Positions 40,113-48,797 of a stretch of 64,000 nt of DNA are shown one piece after another. This stretch comes from Bacteroidota bacterium (GTDB lineage Bacteria; Bacteroidota; Bacteroidia; Bacteroidales; Prolixibacteraceae), in NCBI GenBank assembly GCA_029265715.1, contig JAJUGZ010000005.1:1-64000 (forward strand), in the 5' to 3' direction. Both the position numbers and the translations under genes were made by a program. Every line of letters starts with the position of its first letter. The stretch's first letter is position 1. A model generated the notes under the pieces. It had not been told where the DNA came from. It made no database searches and saw nothing but the letters and a program-made list of their open reading frames with translations.

Positions 40113-41158
40113 TGTTAACAAGAATGCAACGACAAATGAAAGTGCTTAGACGCTTTGTATTCGCCCTTCTTGGGTTTGCAATAGGGGTGCAGGTTCAGGC
40201 ACAATCCATCAGTGTACACGACCCGGTGATGATCAGGCAAAACGATACCTACTATATTTTCTGTACCGGTTGGGGTATTTCCGTTTATGCGTCTCCAGAT
40301 ATGAAAAGCTGGAAGCCCGAGGCCCCTGTTTTCGCAACGGCTCCGCAATGGGCCGTCGATGCAATCCCCGGGTTTAAGGGTCATATATGGGCTCCGGATA
40401 TTTCCTATTTCAACAACCAATATTACCTGTATTATTCGGTTTCGGCATTTGGAAAGAATACCTCGTGTATCGGGTTGGCAACCAATAAAACGCTCGACCC
40501 GTCTGATCCGGAGTTTGCCTGGGTCGATCATGGAAAAGTCATTCAGTCTTTCCCTGGCAAAACCAACTGGAATGCGATCGACCCCAATCTGACCGTCGAT
40601 ACTGACGGGACACCTTACCTGGTGTTTGGTTCGTTTTGGGATGGTTTGAAGATGGTGAAACTATCTCCTGACGGGATGAGCGTTGCAGAAGATATTAACC
40701 AAATACCGACGGTTGCGTCGCGTAAGTTGAACCCGGACGATCCGAATCCGCCGGCCATCGACGATAATCCGGTTGACGCCGGGGGAAATGCCATCGAAGC
40801 GCCTTTTATCTTTAAAAAGAATGGTTTTTACTATTTATTCGCTTCGATCGATTATTGCTGCAAGGGCCCCAAAAGTACTTACAAAATGATCGTTGGCCGC
40901 TCCGAAAAATTGACCGGACCGTATATCGACCGCTCCGGGAAACCGATGGCTGCCGGAGGTGGTTCGATTGTGCTGAAAGGGGATGAAAACTGGTATGGGG
41001 TCGGGCACAATGCGGTGGTGAGTTTCGACGGCGTTGATTATCTGGTTTTTCATGGGTATGATGCGCACGATGCAGGCAAGCCTAAACTGAACATCCGGGC
41101 GCTGACCTGGGACCGTGAAGGTTGGCCTGTTGTTGGGAATGAAAATTACAATAGATAA
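40112..41158 (+). CDS. Glycoside hydrolase family 43, arabinan endo-1,5-alpha-L-arabinosidase-like
   Basis: VHDPVMIRQNDTYYIFCTG; WAPDISYFNNQYYLYYSVSAFGKN; IEAPFIFKKNGFYYLFAS; start overlaps the previous stop (TAATG). Confidence 0.92.
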   Translation: MLTRMQRQMKVLRRFVFALLGFAIGVQVQAQSISVHDPVMIRQNDTYYIFCTGWGISVYASPDMKSWKPEAPVFATAPQWAVDAIPGFKGHIWAPDISYFNNQYYLYYSVSAFGKNTSCIGLATNKTLDPSDPEFAWVDHGKVIQSFPGKTNWNAIDPNLTVDTDGTPYLVFGSFWDGLKMVKLSPDGMSVAEDINQIPTVASRKLNPDDPNPPAIDDNPVDAGGNAIEAPFIFKKNGFYYLFASIDYCCKGPKSTYKMIVGRSEKLTGPYIDRSGKPMAAGGGSIVLKGDENWYGVGHNAVVSFDGVDYLVFHGYDAHDAGKPKLNIRALTWDREGWPVVGNENYNR

Positions 41159-41169
41159 ACAAATTTGAA

Positions 41170-42768
41170 ATGGATAAAAAGAAACTAAGCGGAATGAGGA
41201 CGCTGTCGGCTGCGTTGCTGATGGGACTGACGATTCCTTTGGGGGCGCAAAATGCCCGTATAAAAATTGATATTGACCGGAAAATCGGCGAGGTGGACAA
41301 GCATATCTACGGAAATTTTGTTGAACACCTTGGGCGGTGTGTGTATGGCGGAATTTATGACGAAGGATCGAAACTGGCCGACGAAAAGGGAATCCGTCTC
41401 GATGTGTTGGAAGCCGTGAAAGGGCTGAACGTGTCGATTACCCGTTATCCGGGCGGAAACTTTGTGTCGAATTATCACTGGCAGGATGGGATTGGCCCGA
41501 AAGACCAGCGCCCGCCACGCATGGAGCTGGCCTGGTCGCGGTTGGAAACCAACCGTTTTGGCACCGATGAGTTTGTCGATTTTGCCAAACGCGTGGGCAC
41601 CGAACCCTATTTTTCGGTAAACATGGGAACCGGTACAATTGAAGAAGCCCAGCAATGGGTTGAATATTGCAATGTGAAAGAAGGGCCGTACTTCGCCGAG
41701 TTGCGCAAAAAGAATGGTCATCCGGAGCCTTATGGGATTAAATACTGGAGCCTGGGCAACGAGATGGATGGCTTCTGGCAGATGGGGCACCTGAATGCCG
41801 AAGATTATGCGAAAAAAGCCCGTGAAGCAGCCAAACTGATGAAGCTAACCTCTCCGGATATCAAGCTGGTAGCTGCCGGTTCGTCGAACTATCGGCCCAA
41901 TGCCGACCCGAACGAGTGGAATGCAACAATATTGCACGAACTGCGCGATGTGGTTGATTACATTGCCCTGCACATGTATGTCGGAAATCCGGACAACAAC
42001 TACTATAATTTTGTTTCAACGCCGCTTGTGCTGGAAGAACGGACCCGGGTTGTGAAAGGCCTGATCGACCGCGAAATGGAACAGGCCGATCGGGGGAACC
42101 GCCCGCCGATTTATATTGCCTGGGACGAGTATAACATCTGGTACCGCGCGCGAAACGAAGAAACCATGGCCGGGACCCGGGCTTTGGAAGAACATTACAA
42201 TCTCGAAGACGCCCTGGTTATTGCCGGCTTCCTGAATGCGTTTATCCGCAATGCCGACGTGGTGAAAATGGCCAACATGGCCCAGCTGGTCAATGTGATT
42301 GCCCCGGTTTTTACCAACGAAACCGGGATGTTTAAGCAAACCATTTATTATCCGTTGCAGTTGTTTGCGAACAATGTCCATGGCACGGCCCTGGATGTGC
42401 TGGTTGATTGTGATACATACGATACCGACCGGTTCTTTATCGGGTTGGGCGAATCAACAACTCAGCAGAAGAACGTTCCTTATCTCGATGTTTCGGCTAC
42501 CTACAACAATGGTGAAGTAATTATTTGTGTGGTAAACCGCAATAAAGACAAAGCCATTACGACCGACCTGATTTTGCAGGAAGGTAAGTTTACCGGCGAT
42601 TTTCAGGTATTTGAAGTGAATGGGCCTGATATTAAATCGGGAAACGATTTCGGGAAAACGACGGTTGAAACGGTTCAAAAACCGGCGTTAAAAGTAAAAG
42701 CAGCCGATAAGGTAACTTACTCATTCCCGCCGCATTCATTTACCATGCTAAAAGGAAAGATTCAATAA
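41170..42768 (+). CDS. Glycoside hydrolase family 51 alpha-L-arabinofuranosidase
   Basis: YGNFVEHLGRCVYGGIYDEGS; RYPGGNFVSNYHWQDGIGP; YWSLGNEMDGFWQMGH; IYIAWDEYNIWY. Confidence 0.96.
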   Translation: MDKKKLSGMRTLSAALLMGLTIPLGAQNARIKIDIDRKIGEVDKHIYGNFVEHLGRCVYGGIYDEGSKLADEKGIRLDVLEAVKGLNVSITRYPGGNFVSNYHWQDGIGPKDQRPPRMELAWSRLETNRFGTDEFVDFAKRVGTEPYFSVNMGTGTIEEAQQWVEYCNVKEGPYFAELRKKNGHPEPYGIKYWSLGNEMDGFWQMGHLNAEDYAKKAREAAKLMKLTSPDIKLVAAGSSNYRPNADPNEWNATILHELRDVVDYIALHMYVGNPDNNYYNFVSTPLVLEERTRVVKGLIDREMEQADRGNRPPIYIAWDEYNIWYRARNEETMAGTRALEEHYNLEDALVIAGFLNAFIRNADVVKMANMAQLVNVIAPVFTNETGMFKQTIYYPLQLFANNVHGTALDVLVDCDTYDTDRFFIGLGESTTQQKNVPYLDVSATYNNGEVIICVVNRNKDKAITTDLILQEGKFTGDFQVFEVNGPDIKSGNDFGKTTVETVQKPALKVKAADKVTYSFPPHSFTMLKGKIQ

Positions 42769-42842
42769 ACAGATTGGTTTGATATTGGGAGCGAGAGGCT
42801 GGTTTCATATTCGGTGAACCAGCCTTTTTGTTGTCTCCTGAT

Positions 42843-43160
42843 CTACTCCGCATCGGATGGTTCTTCGGACAACGATTGCCTGAGTTTCTCAAAAAAAGGA
42901 TTGTTAAAAGGCTGGTACGTTTGCTCGAAAGGCTTTTCGCAAATTGCCCGATAGATCGATTCAACCCGGGCATCGGTTAAATCCAGGTTGGTTTGTCGCG
43001 CTATCAGGGTGCAAACCTGATCATGACCGGGTTCTGTTTCGGTTGCCGTAATGACATTGGTAATAAGTTCGCCGGCTGATACACGAGCCGCATCGCTTCC
43101 GAGTATCTCCTGAACTTTGGACAGAAGTTCTTCAAACTGATTTTGGTTGTTTTTCTGCAT
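42843..43160 (-). CDS. Small hypothetical protein
   Basis: 105-aa ORF with plausible composition, no recognised family. Confidence 0.5.
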   Translation of the reverse strand: MQKNNQNQFEELLSKVQEILGSDAARVSAGELITNVITATETEPGHDQVCTLIARQTNLDLTDARVESIYRAICEKPFEQTYQPFNNPFFEKLRQSLSEEPSDAE

Positions 43161-43356
43161 AGCGTTTAATTTCCTGGGTAAATATCCGGATTCTCATCTA
43201 AAAATGAAACGAACCATGAGATTTTAAAACCACATACGGTGGGATGATCTCATTCTGACGGGTTCCATGCCTTGGGAACTTAATCTGACGAGAGTTCGCT
43301 CTGACACGTAAACACAAAATGGCAAGCGAAATAATTTCATTATCGCATCGTAAACG

Positions 43357-43449
43357 CCACTCACCCTACGTCCTGTCCTGTGCAGAACATTGCTCCTCTC
43401 TATGCGTAGAGAGGGTTGAAGCGAGAGTAGCGGGCCTGGGGAGAGTTGG
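43357..43449. repeat. ~90-nt imperfect palindromic intergenic repeat, copy 1
   Basis: CACTCACCC…CCTCTCTATGCGTAGAGAGG…GGGCCTGGGGAGAGT, resembling the element at 54717-54800. Confidence 0.5.
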
Positions 43450-43525
43450 TAATCATTTAATAAAAACATCCCTTCCCCTTATTTTTCACATCGAACTCAC
43501 GTTAATCTAAAAAAAACGGGCACAA

Positions 43526-43556
43526 GAAAGCCCCGGGATGGCATCCCCGAGGCTTC
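43526..43556 (-). terminator. Terminator downstream of EF-G-like gene
   Basis: Minus strand GAAGCCTCGGGGATGCCATCCCGGGGCTTTC hairpin. Confidence 0.65.
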
Positions 43557-43597
43557 TCATCATAGTGTTTGATATAGTAAAAGGATTAGAATTGGTT

Positions 43598-45754
43598 CTA
43601 TTCTTCTTTTTGTTCGGCTGCGTAAGCGGCCAGCAGTTCATCCTGAACCTCCTGAGGCACTTTTTCATAGCCAGAGAACTTCATGTTGAAGATGCCGCGC
43701 CCTCCGGTCAGCGAACTTAATGAGGTTGAGTATTTATTCATTTCTTTTAGAGGGACGCGGGCCGAGATTTTCTCAAACCCTTTTTCGCTGCCCATTCCCA
43801 TAATCAGGGCGCGGCGCCCCTGCAGGTCGCTCATCACGTCGCCCATGCGTTCGCCGGGAACCCAAACGTCCAGATCGTAGATGGGCTCCAGAATTTTTGG
43901 GCCGGCGTTTTTGAAGGCCATGCTGAAGGCATTTCGTCCGGCTAATTTGAATGAGATTTCATTCGAGTCAACCGGGTGCATTTTGCCGTCGTACACATAT
44001 ACGCGGATATCGCGGGCGTACGAACCGGTAAGCGGCCCTTCTTCCATCTTTTCCATGATGCCTTTCAGGATAGCCGGCATAAAGCGGGCGTCGATCGATC
44101 CGCCCACGATGCAGTTGCAGAATGTCAGTTTACCTCCCCATTGCAACGGGTATTCCTGGGTGTCGCGGATCGAAAGTTTGAATTCTTTCCCGTTTAGTTT
44201 GAAGTCGGCATGAGGCGCAGTTCCGTCGTCAATGGGCTCGATGATCATGTGTACCTCGCCAAACTGGCCGGCTCCGCCCGATTGTTTTTTATGGCGGTAA
44301 TCAGCCTGGGCTGCCTTCGTGATGGTTTCCCTGTAAGGGATCTTAGGCGCTTTGAACTCAATCGGGATTTTATGGACATGGTCGAAATACCATTTCAGGG
44401 TGTTGATGTGATATTCGCCTTGTCCTTCGACGATCAGCTGTTTCAGCTCTTTTGAATAGTTTACCAGATAGGTAGGATCTTCGTCTTTAATCCGGTGCAG
44501 TATTTCTCCGACTTTTTCGTCGTCGGTTTCAGAAACGGCTTTTACGGCTACCCTGAATTTTGGGTCCGGAAATTTAATCGGTGCGAAGATGACATCCAGC
44601 TCCTTGTCGCACAGTGTCTGGTTAAATTTGGTTTCTTTTAGTTTGACTGTACAGCCAATGTCGCCTGCAACCATTTCCGGAACGGCAATCCGGTTTTTCC
44701 CGGCTGTAACAAATATTTGTGATATACGTTCTTTTGCCCCGTTTTTTGTGTTGATCAAATCTTTGCCTTCGGTTACTTTTCCCGACATTACTTTAAAATA
44801 GGTAATCTCGCCCACATGCGATTCGAGCGATGTTTTGAAGACAAACAGCGAAGTTGGTTTGTTTTCGTTCATGACTACTTCTTTGCCCTGGGTTGTAGCC
44901 CTCATCGGAACTTCGCTCGGGGCGGGAGCGATGTTGCAAATGAATTCAAGTAAGCGGTGAACGCCAATATTTTTCTTTGCCGCGGTGCAGAATACCGGGA
45001 AAAGGTCGCGGTGTACCATGCCCATTTTCATCCCTTTGCGCATTTCGTCTTCAGTCAGGGTACCTTTTTCGAAATAAAGCTCCATCAGCGATTCTTCATT
45101 TTCGGCGGCTACTTCAACTAATTGGTTGTGTAATTCTTCGGCCTTTTCAATTTCACTGGCCGGAATTTCCAGAACTTCGGGTTTGCCGCCGTTCGGGCCG
45201 TATTTATACATTTTCATTTTCAATACATCGATGATTGTATTGAATCCGGCGCCGGTTTCAACCGGATATTGAACGACGGTTACTTTGTTCCCGAAACGAG
45301 CTTTGGCTTGTTCAACGGCCTGCTCGAAGTGTGCATTTTCGTGGTCGAGGTGGTTAAAAACAAAGATGAGGGGGGTTTTTGAATTTTCGGCGTGTCGCCC
45401 GGCCGATTCGGTTCCGGCTTCAATACCGTTGGCGGTGTTAATGACCATCAGGCCTAAGCCTGTAACCTGAAGCGAAGAAACAACCCCGCCGCAAAAATCG
45501 TCCATGCCGGGCGTGTCGAGGATGTTGATCTTTTTGTCGTTGAATTCGGTGTAGAGCAGAGAAGAGAAAACTGAGTTACCATATTCCTGCTCAATCAGAT
45601 GGTAGTCCGATACGGTGTTTTTGCTCTGTACGTCACCTCTGCGGTTTATAACTCCACCCTCGAAGAGCATGGCCTCCGCAAGGGTGGTTTTCCCACTGCC
45701 GGCATTGCCTATTAAGGTAATGTTCCGGATCTGATCAGTTTTATAGACTTTCAT
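43598..45754 (-). CDS. Elongation factor G-like translational GTPase paralog (EF-G2-type)
   Basis: P-loop GNAGSGKTTL, DTPGMDDF (G3), FNHLDHE (G4) and full-length EF-G architecture. Confidence 0.9.
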   Translation of the reverse strand: MKVYKTDQIRNITLIGNAGSGKTTLAEAMLFEGGVINRRGDVQSKNTVSDYHLIEQEYGNSVFSSLLYTEFNDKKINILDTPGMDDFCGGVVSSLQVTGLGLMVINTANGIEAGTESAGRHAENSKTPLIFVFNHLDHENAHFEQAVEQAKARFGNKVTVVQYPVETGAGFNTIIDVLKMKMYKYGPNGGKPEVLEIPASEIEKAEELHNQLVEVAAENEESLMELYFEKGTLTEDEMRKGMKMGMVHRDLFPVFCTAAKKNIGVHRLLEFICNIAPAPSEVPMRATTQGKEVVMNENKPTSLFVFKTSLESHVGEITYFKVMSGKVTEGKDLINTKNGAKERISQIFVTAGKNRIAVPEMVAGDIGCTVKLKETKFNQTLCDKELDVIFAPIKFPDPKFRVAVKAVSETDDEKVGEILHRIKDEDPTYLVNYSKELKQLIVEGQGEYHINTLKWYFDHVHKIPIEFKAPKIPYRETITKAAQADYRHKKQSGGAGQFGEVHMIIEPIDDGTAPHADFKLNGKEFKLSIRDTQEYPLQWGGKLTFCNCIVGGSIDARFMPAILKGIMEKMEEGPLTGSYARDIRVYVYDGKMHPVDSNEISFKLAGRNAFSMAFKNAGPKILEPIYDLDVWVPGERMGDVMSDLQGRRALIMGMGSEKGFEKISARVPLKEMNKYSTSLSSLTGGRGIFNMKFSGYEKVPQEVQDELLAAYAAEQKEE

Positions 45755-46336
45755 GTTTCAAAAATTTAGTTTGTCCTTGATAATCAGGTTTAGTTTATGA
45801 AACTTCCAGGCCTCTCCGCTTTCATTCTTCCGATGGAAATGTTGAATTATGGTCGTTTCATCTGCTAAATCGCTTCATGTTTAAATTCATTAGTTTTCAG
45901 ATTGATACTGTCGTTTGTTAACGAAGCCTTTCAAAATTAGTAATAAAAATTTAACAATCAAGGCGCGGGAAACCCGTGAAAAATAGCTATGGTTTTTTGT
46001 GATTTTCTGGTTTTAATAAAATGAAGATTATCAGTCGTATGATGATTTTTAGATATTTTAGGCGTTTTCTGTAAGTAACAGGATGTGAGGTTTGTACCTT
46101 TTGGTTATGTTGTTGGAAAGGTTTTGTCGCTTGGAGGTATGTCTGCAGGGGATATGCTCGTTTGGGAGGAAACTCGGTCGAACTGAAATTTCGGCAATAT
46201 TGGCTCCCTTCGAACGATTGTGTTTTTTTACTTGGCAGCAAAAAAAGATAAGAAGCCTTTTACTGGCGATAACACGTCAATAACACGGGCTTTGTTTTAC
46301 ATCAGAAATGAAAATAGAAAGGCCGCAAGTTGTTGG

Positions 46337-47020
46337 TTATAAGATTAATTTATACCCGATGCCGTGTACGGTGACAATGTGTTGGCTGTCGGGGGTGTCG
46401 ATTTTGTCGCGCAGACGGACGATGAAATTATCGACCGTCCGGGCACTTGGCTGATAATCCATTCCCCAAACTTTATCCAGAATATCGTCGCGGCTAACAA
46501 TCCGCCCGGCATTGCGGTACAAAAAGTGCAGGATTTCGAATTCTTTATGCGACATACGAACAGGCGTTTGTTCCCGGAATGCCTCGTATCCATCGAACGA
46601 AACCTGGAGAAGCCCGATTTGTACCAGGTTGTTGGGCGATGGAATTGCCCCGGTCTGTTTTGTCCGGCGCAGAATAACTTTGATCCGGGCCAGCAGTTCC
46701 CGTAAACTGAACGGTTTGGTCACGTAATCGTCGGCTCCCAGTTCAAGTCCCAGCACCCGGTCGAGTTCCTCGCCACGGGCTGTTAAAAGGATAATAGGTG
46801 TTTCAATACCGCCAGCCCGGGCTTTTTTACAGACATCAAAACCCGACATGCCGGGCAGCATGACATCCAAAAGAACCAGATCAAACTCGCCGGTTGTCAG
46901 CTTTTTCAGACCCTCGTCGCCACGGTCGGCTGTATCAACCAGGTAGCCTTCAAATTCGAGGTTGTCGCGCAGGCCGGTCAGCATGGCCCGCTCGTCTTCG
47001 ATGATTAGGATTTTATACAT
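46337..47020 (-). CDS. OmpR-family response regulator
   Basis: Receiver domain (DLVLLDVMLPGMSGFDVCK) and winged-helix output domain (RIVSRDDILDKVWGMDYQPSARTVDNFIVRLRDKI). Confidence 0.95.
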   Translation of the reverse strand: MYKILIIEDERAMLTGLRDNLEFEGYLVDTADRGDEGLKKLTTGEFDLVLLDVMLPGMSGFDVCKKARAGGIETPIILLTARGEELDRVLGLELGADDYVTKPFSLRELLARIKVILRRTKQTGAIPSPNNLVQIGLLQVSFDGYEAFREQTPVRMSHKEFEILHFLYRNAGRIVSRDDILDKVWGMDYQPSARTVDNFIVRLRDKIDTPDSQHIVTVHGIGYKLIL

Positions 47021-48554
47021 GGGTTTGTGTTTTTGCCGGGAACTTTAAAATAAAGGTACTGCCATCGCCCAGTTTACTTCGTACCGAAACCGAACCGCCG
47101 TGTGCATTCATCATCCGTTTTACGAGGTTGAGGCCCAGTCCGGAGCCTTTTGCTTTATGGGCGAGGTCGCCTTCGGTAACCCGGTAGAACTGGTCGAAAA
47201 TGTATTTCTGGTTTTTTGCCGAGATGCCAATCCCGTTGTCTTCCACTTCAATCAGGTAACTGGCTTTTCGGGCGATGGTCCGGATCGTAATTTTTTTGTG
47301 GTCTTCGGAGCCGTATTTAATTGCGTTGTCAATCAGGTTAACCAGTATGTCTTTCACGGCATCGCGGTCGGCCGATACAAGGGCCGGCCCCGGGGTGGGG
47401 AAAAACTGGTAATCGACATCCGCTTTTTCTAAATGTGCCCTGACAGATTCGACAATCTCGGGAATAAGTTTGTTCAGGTCGACTTCTGAAAAGCGGAATG
47501 TCTGCTTGTTCTTTTCCAGACGTGAGAAATTCAGGATCCGGTTGACAATGCCTGTCAGCCGGACACTTTCCTGTTGGATAGTTTTCAGGTATTCTTCTTG
47601 TTTTTGTTCGGTTTTTACCCGTTTCAGGAGCAAGGTCTCGGCATACATGCTGATCAGGGCCAGCGGAGTGCGTATTTCGTGCGAAACATTCGATACAAAT
47701 TCTGATTTGAGCTCGGCCAGTTTTATTTCTTTCCGGATGTTGAAAATTACGAACAAGAACCCCAGTATAACCAATATCCCGATGCCAAGCAACAGATAAT
47801 TATCGCGTTGGGTCCGCTCCGAAGCAAGGTCGGTAAGGGTTTTTGATTTTAACCGGATGCCCAGTTCGTAGCCTGGGACATACCACATGTCGGCCGATTG
47901 GAGCGAGTCGTTGGGCTCGGCCCGCTCGCCGGTGTAAAAAACGATCCGGCCTGATTCTTTTTGCTTGATCTGAATATAGAAAAGCTCCTGCGAAATTTGT
48001 TGGATCTGGGCCCGGAGGTTTTGGTCGATGAATGTGTCGGGGTTGATGATGAGCTGACAAGCCAGCTTGCCTTTATTGACCGAGGGCAGGAAGCAGATCT
48101 GGGTGTAGGTTCCGGCAGAAGCTGCGTTGAGCCGCTGATAATTGTTTTCGAGATATTCTCGCAAGGTTTTGATTTTGTCCGGCCCTGGCCATTCGTTGAA
48201 CGTTGCAGTAGCCCCAGGCCGTTCAACTTGCGCGATTACTGCGTGTTCGTCAAGGTCGAGAAAACGGATGGATTGTATGGCCGGGTTGTTTTGAAGCAGG
48301 TTTTCTTCGAGCGAAAGCATCAATTGTCCTTCCGGATCGATGGGCTGGTTTAGCATTTGGCTCCATTGGCCCAGAACATTTTCGGAATGCTGGTTGACCG
48401 AGAATAAAATTGAATTGAGCTGGGTAGAAAAAACCCGTTCTACCATCTGCTCATTCTGGCTCATGGACGAATACTCTTTAACCAGATAAAAACTGATCGG
48501 GAGGGCGACGATAATCAGTAAAACGAGGCTTATTTTGGCAAGTGTCCGTACCAT
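47013..48554 (-). CDS. Membrane sensor histidine kinase
   Basis: Two TM segments, HisKA (VSNVSHEIRTPLALISMYAETL), HATPase (EVEDNGIGI, GSGLGLNLVKRMM); overlaps the RR gene by 8 nt. Confidence 0.95.
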   Translation of the reverse strand: MVRTLAKISLVLLIIVALPISFYLVKEYSSMSQNEQMVERVFSTQLNSILFSVNQHSENVLGQWSQMLNQPIDPEGQLMLSLEENLLQNNPAIQSIRFLDLDEHAVIAQVERPGATATFNEWPGPDKIKTLREYLENNYQRLNAASAGTYTQICFLPSVNKGKLACQLIINPDTFIDQNLRAQIQQISQELFYIQIKQKESGRIVFYTGERAEPNDSLQSADMWYVPGYELGIRLKSKTLTDLASERTQRDNYLLLGIGILVILGFLFVIFNIRKEIKLAELKSEFVSNVSHEIRTPLALISMYAETLLLKRVKTEQKQEEYLKTIQQESVRLTGIVNRILNFSRLEKNKQTFRFSEVDLNKLIPEIVESVRAHLEKADVDYQFFPTPGPALVSADRDAVKDILVNLIDNAIKYGSEDHKKITIRTIARKASYLIEVEDNGIGISAKNQKYIFDQFYRVTEGDLAHKAKGSGLGLNLVKRMMNAHGGSVSVRSKLGDGSTFILKFPAKTQTHV

Positions 48555-48696
48555 CTTATTTGTTCAGGTTTATTTAAGCTTGATAAAGATATTGAATTGA
48601 ACGGAAACTTTATGTCCCGACAGCCTAACAACAGGTTATGGCCGGTGAATGAAATATTTGGACTGGTATTATTGGTAAAATTTTTACAGAGGGCAT

Positions 48697-48729
48697 AAAA
48701 AAACCTCCGGAGAAAGTCCGAAGGTTTTT
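48697..48729 (-). terminator. Terminator downstream of TonB-dependent receptor gene
   Basis: Minus strand AAAAACCTTCGG-ACTTTCT-CCGGAGGTTTTTTT. Confidence 0.8.
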
Positions 48730-48797
48730 GTACAAAATCCTGTTTCAGAATTTTGGGAGGAGACAAATGAAAATCTGGCAAAAAGAAGGTCTCCGTA

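Noticed and set aside
41185-41790. 201-aa minus-strand ORF
   Set aside because: Antisense to the GH51 gene.
45987-46241. 84-aa minus-strand ORF in the gap between the EF-G-like and response regulator genes
   Set aside because: Lys/Gln-rich low-complexity translation of AT-rich intergenic DNA; no start context or motif to support it.
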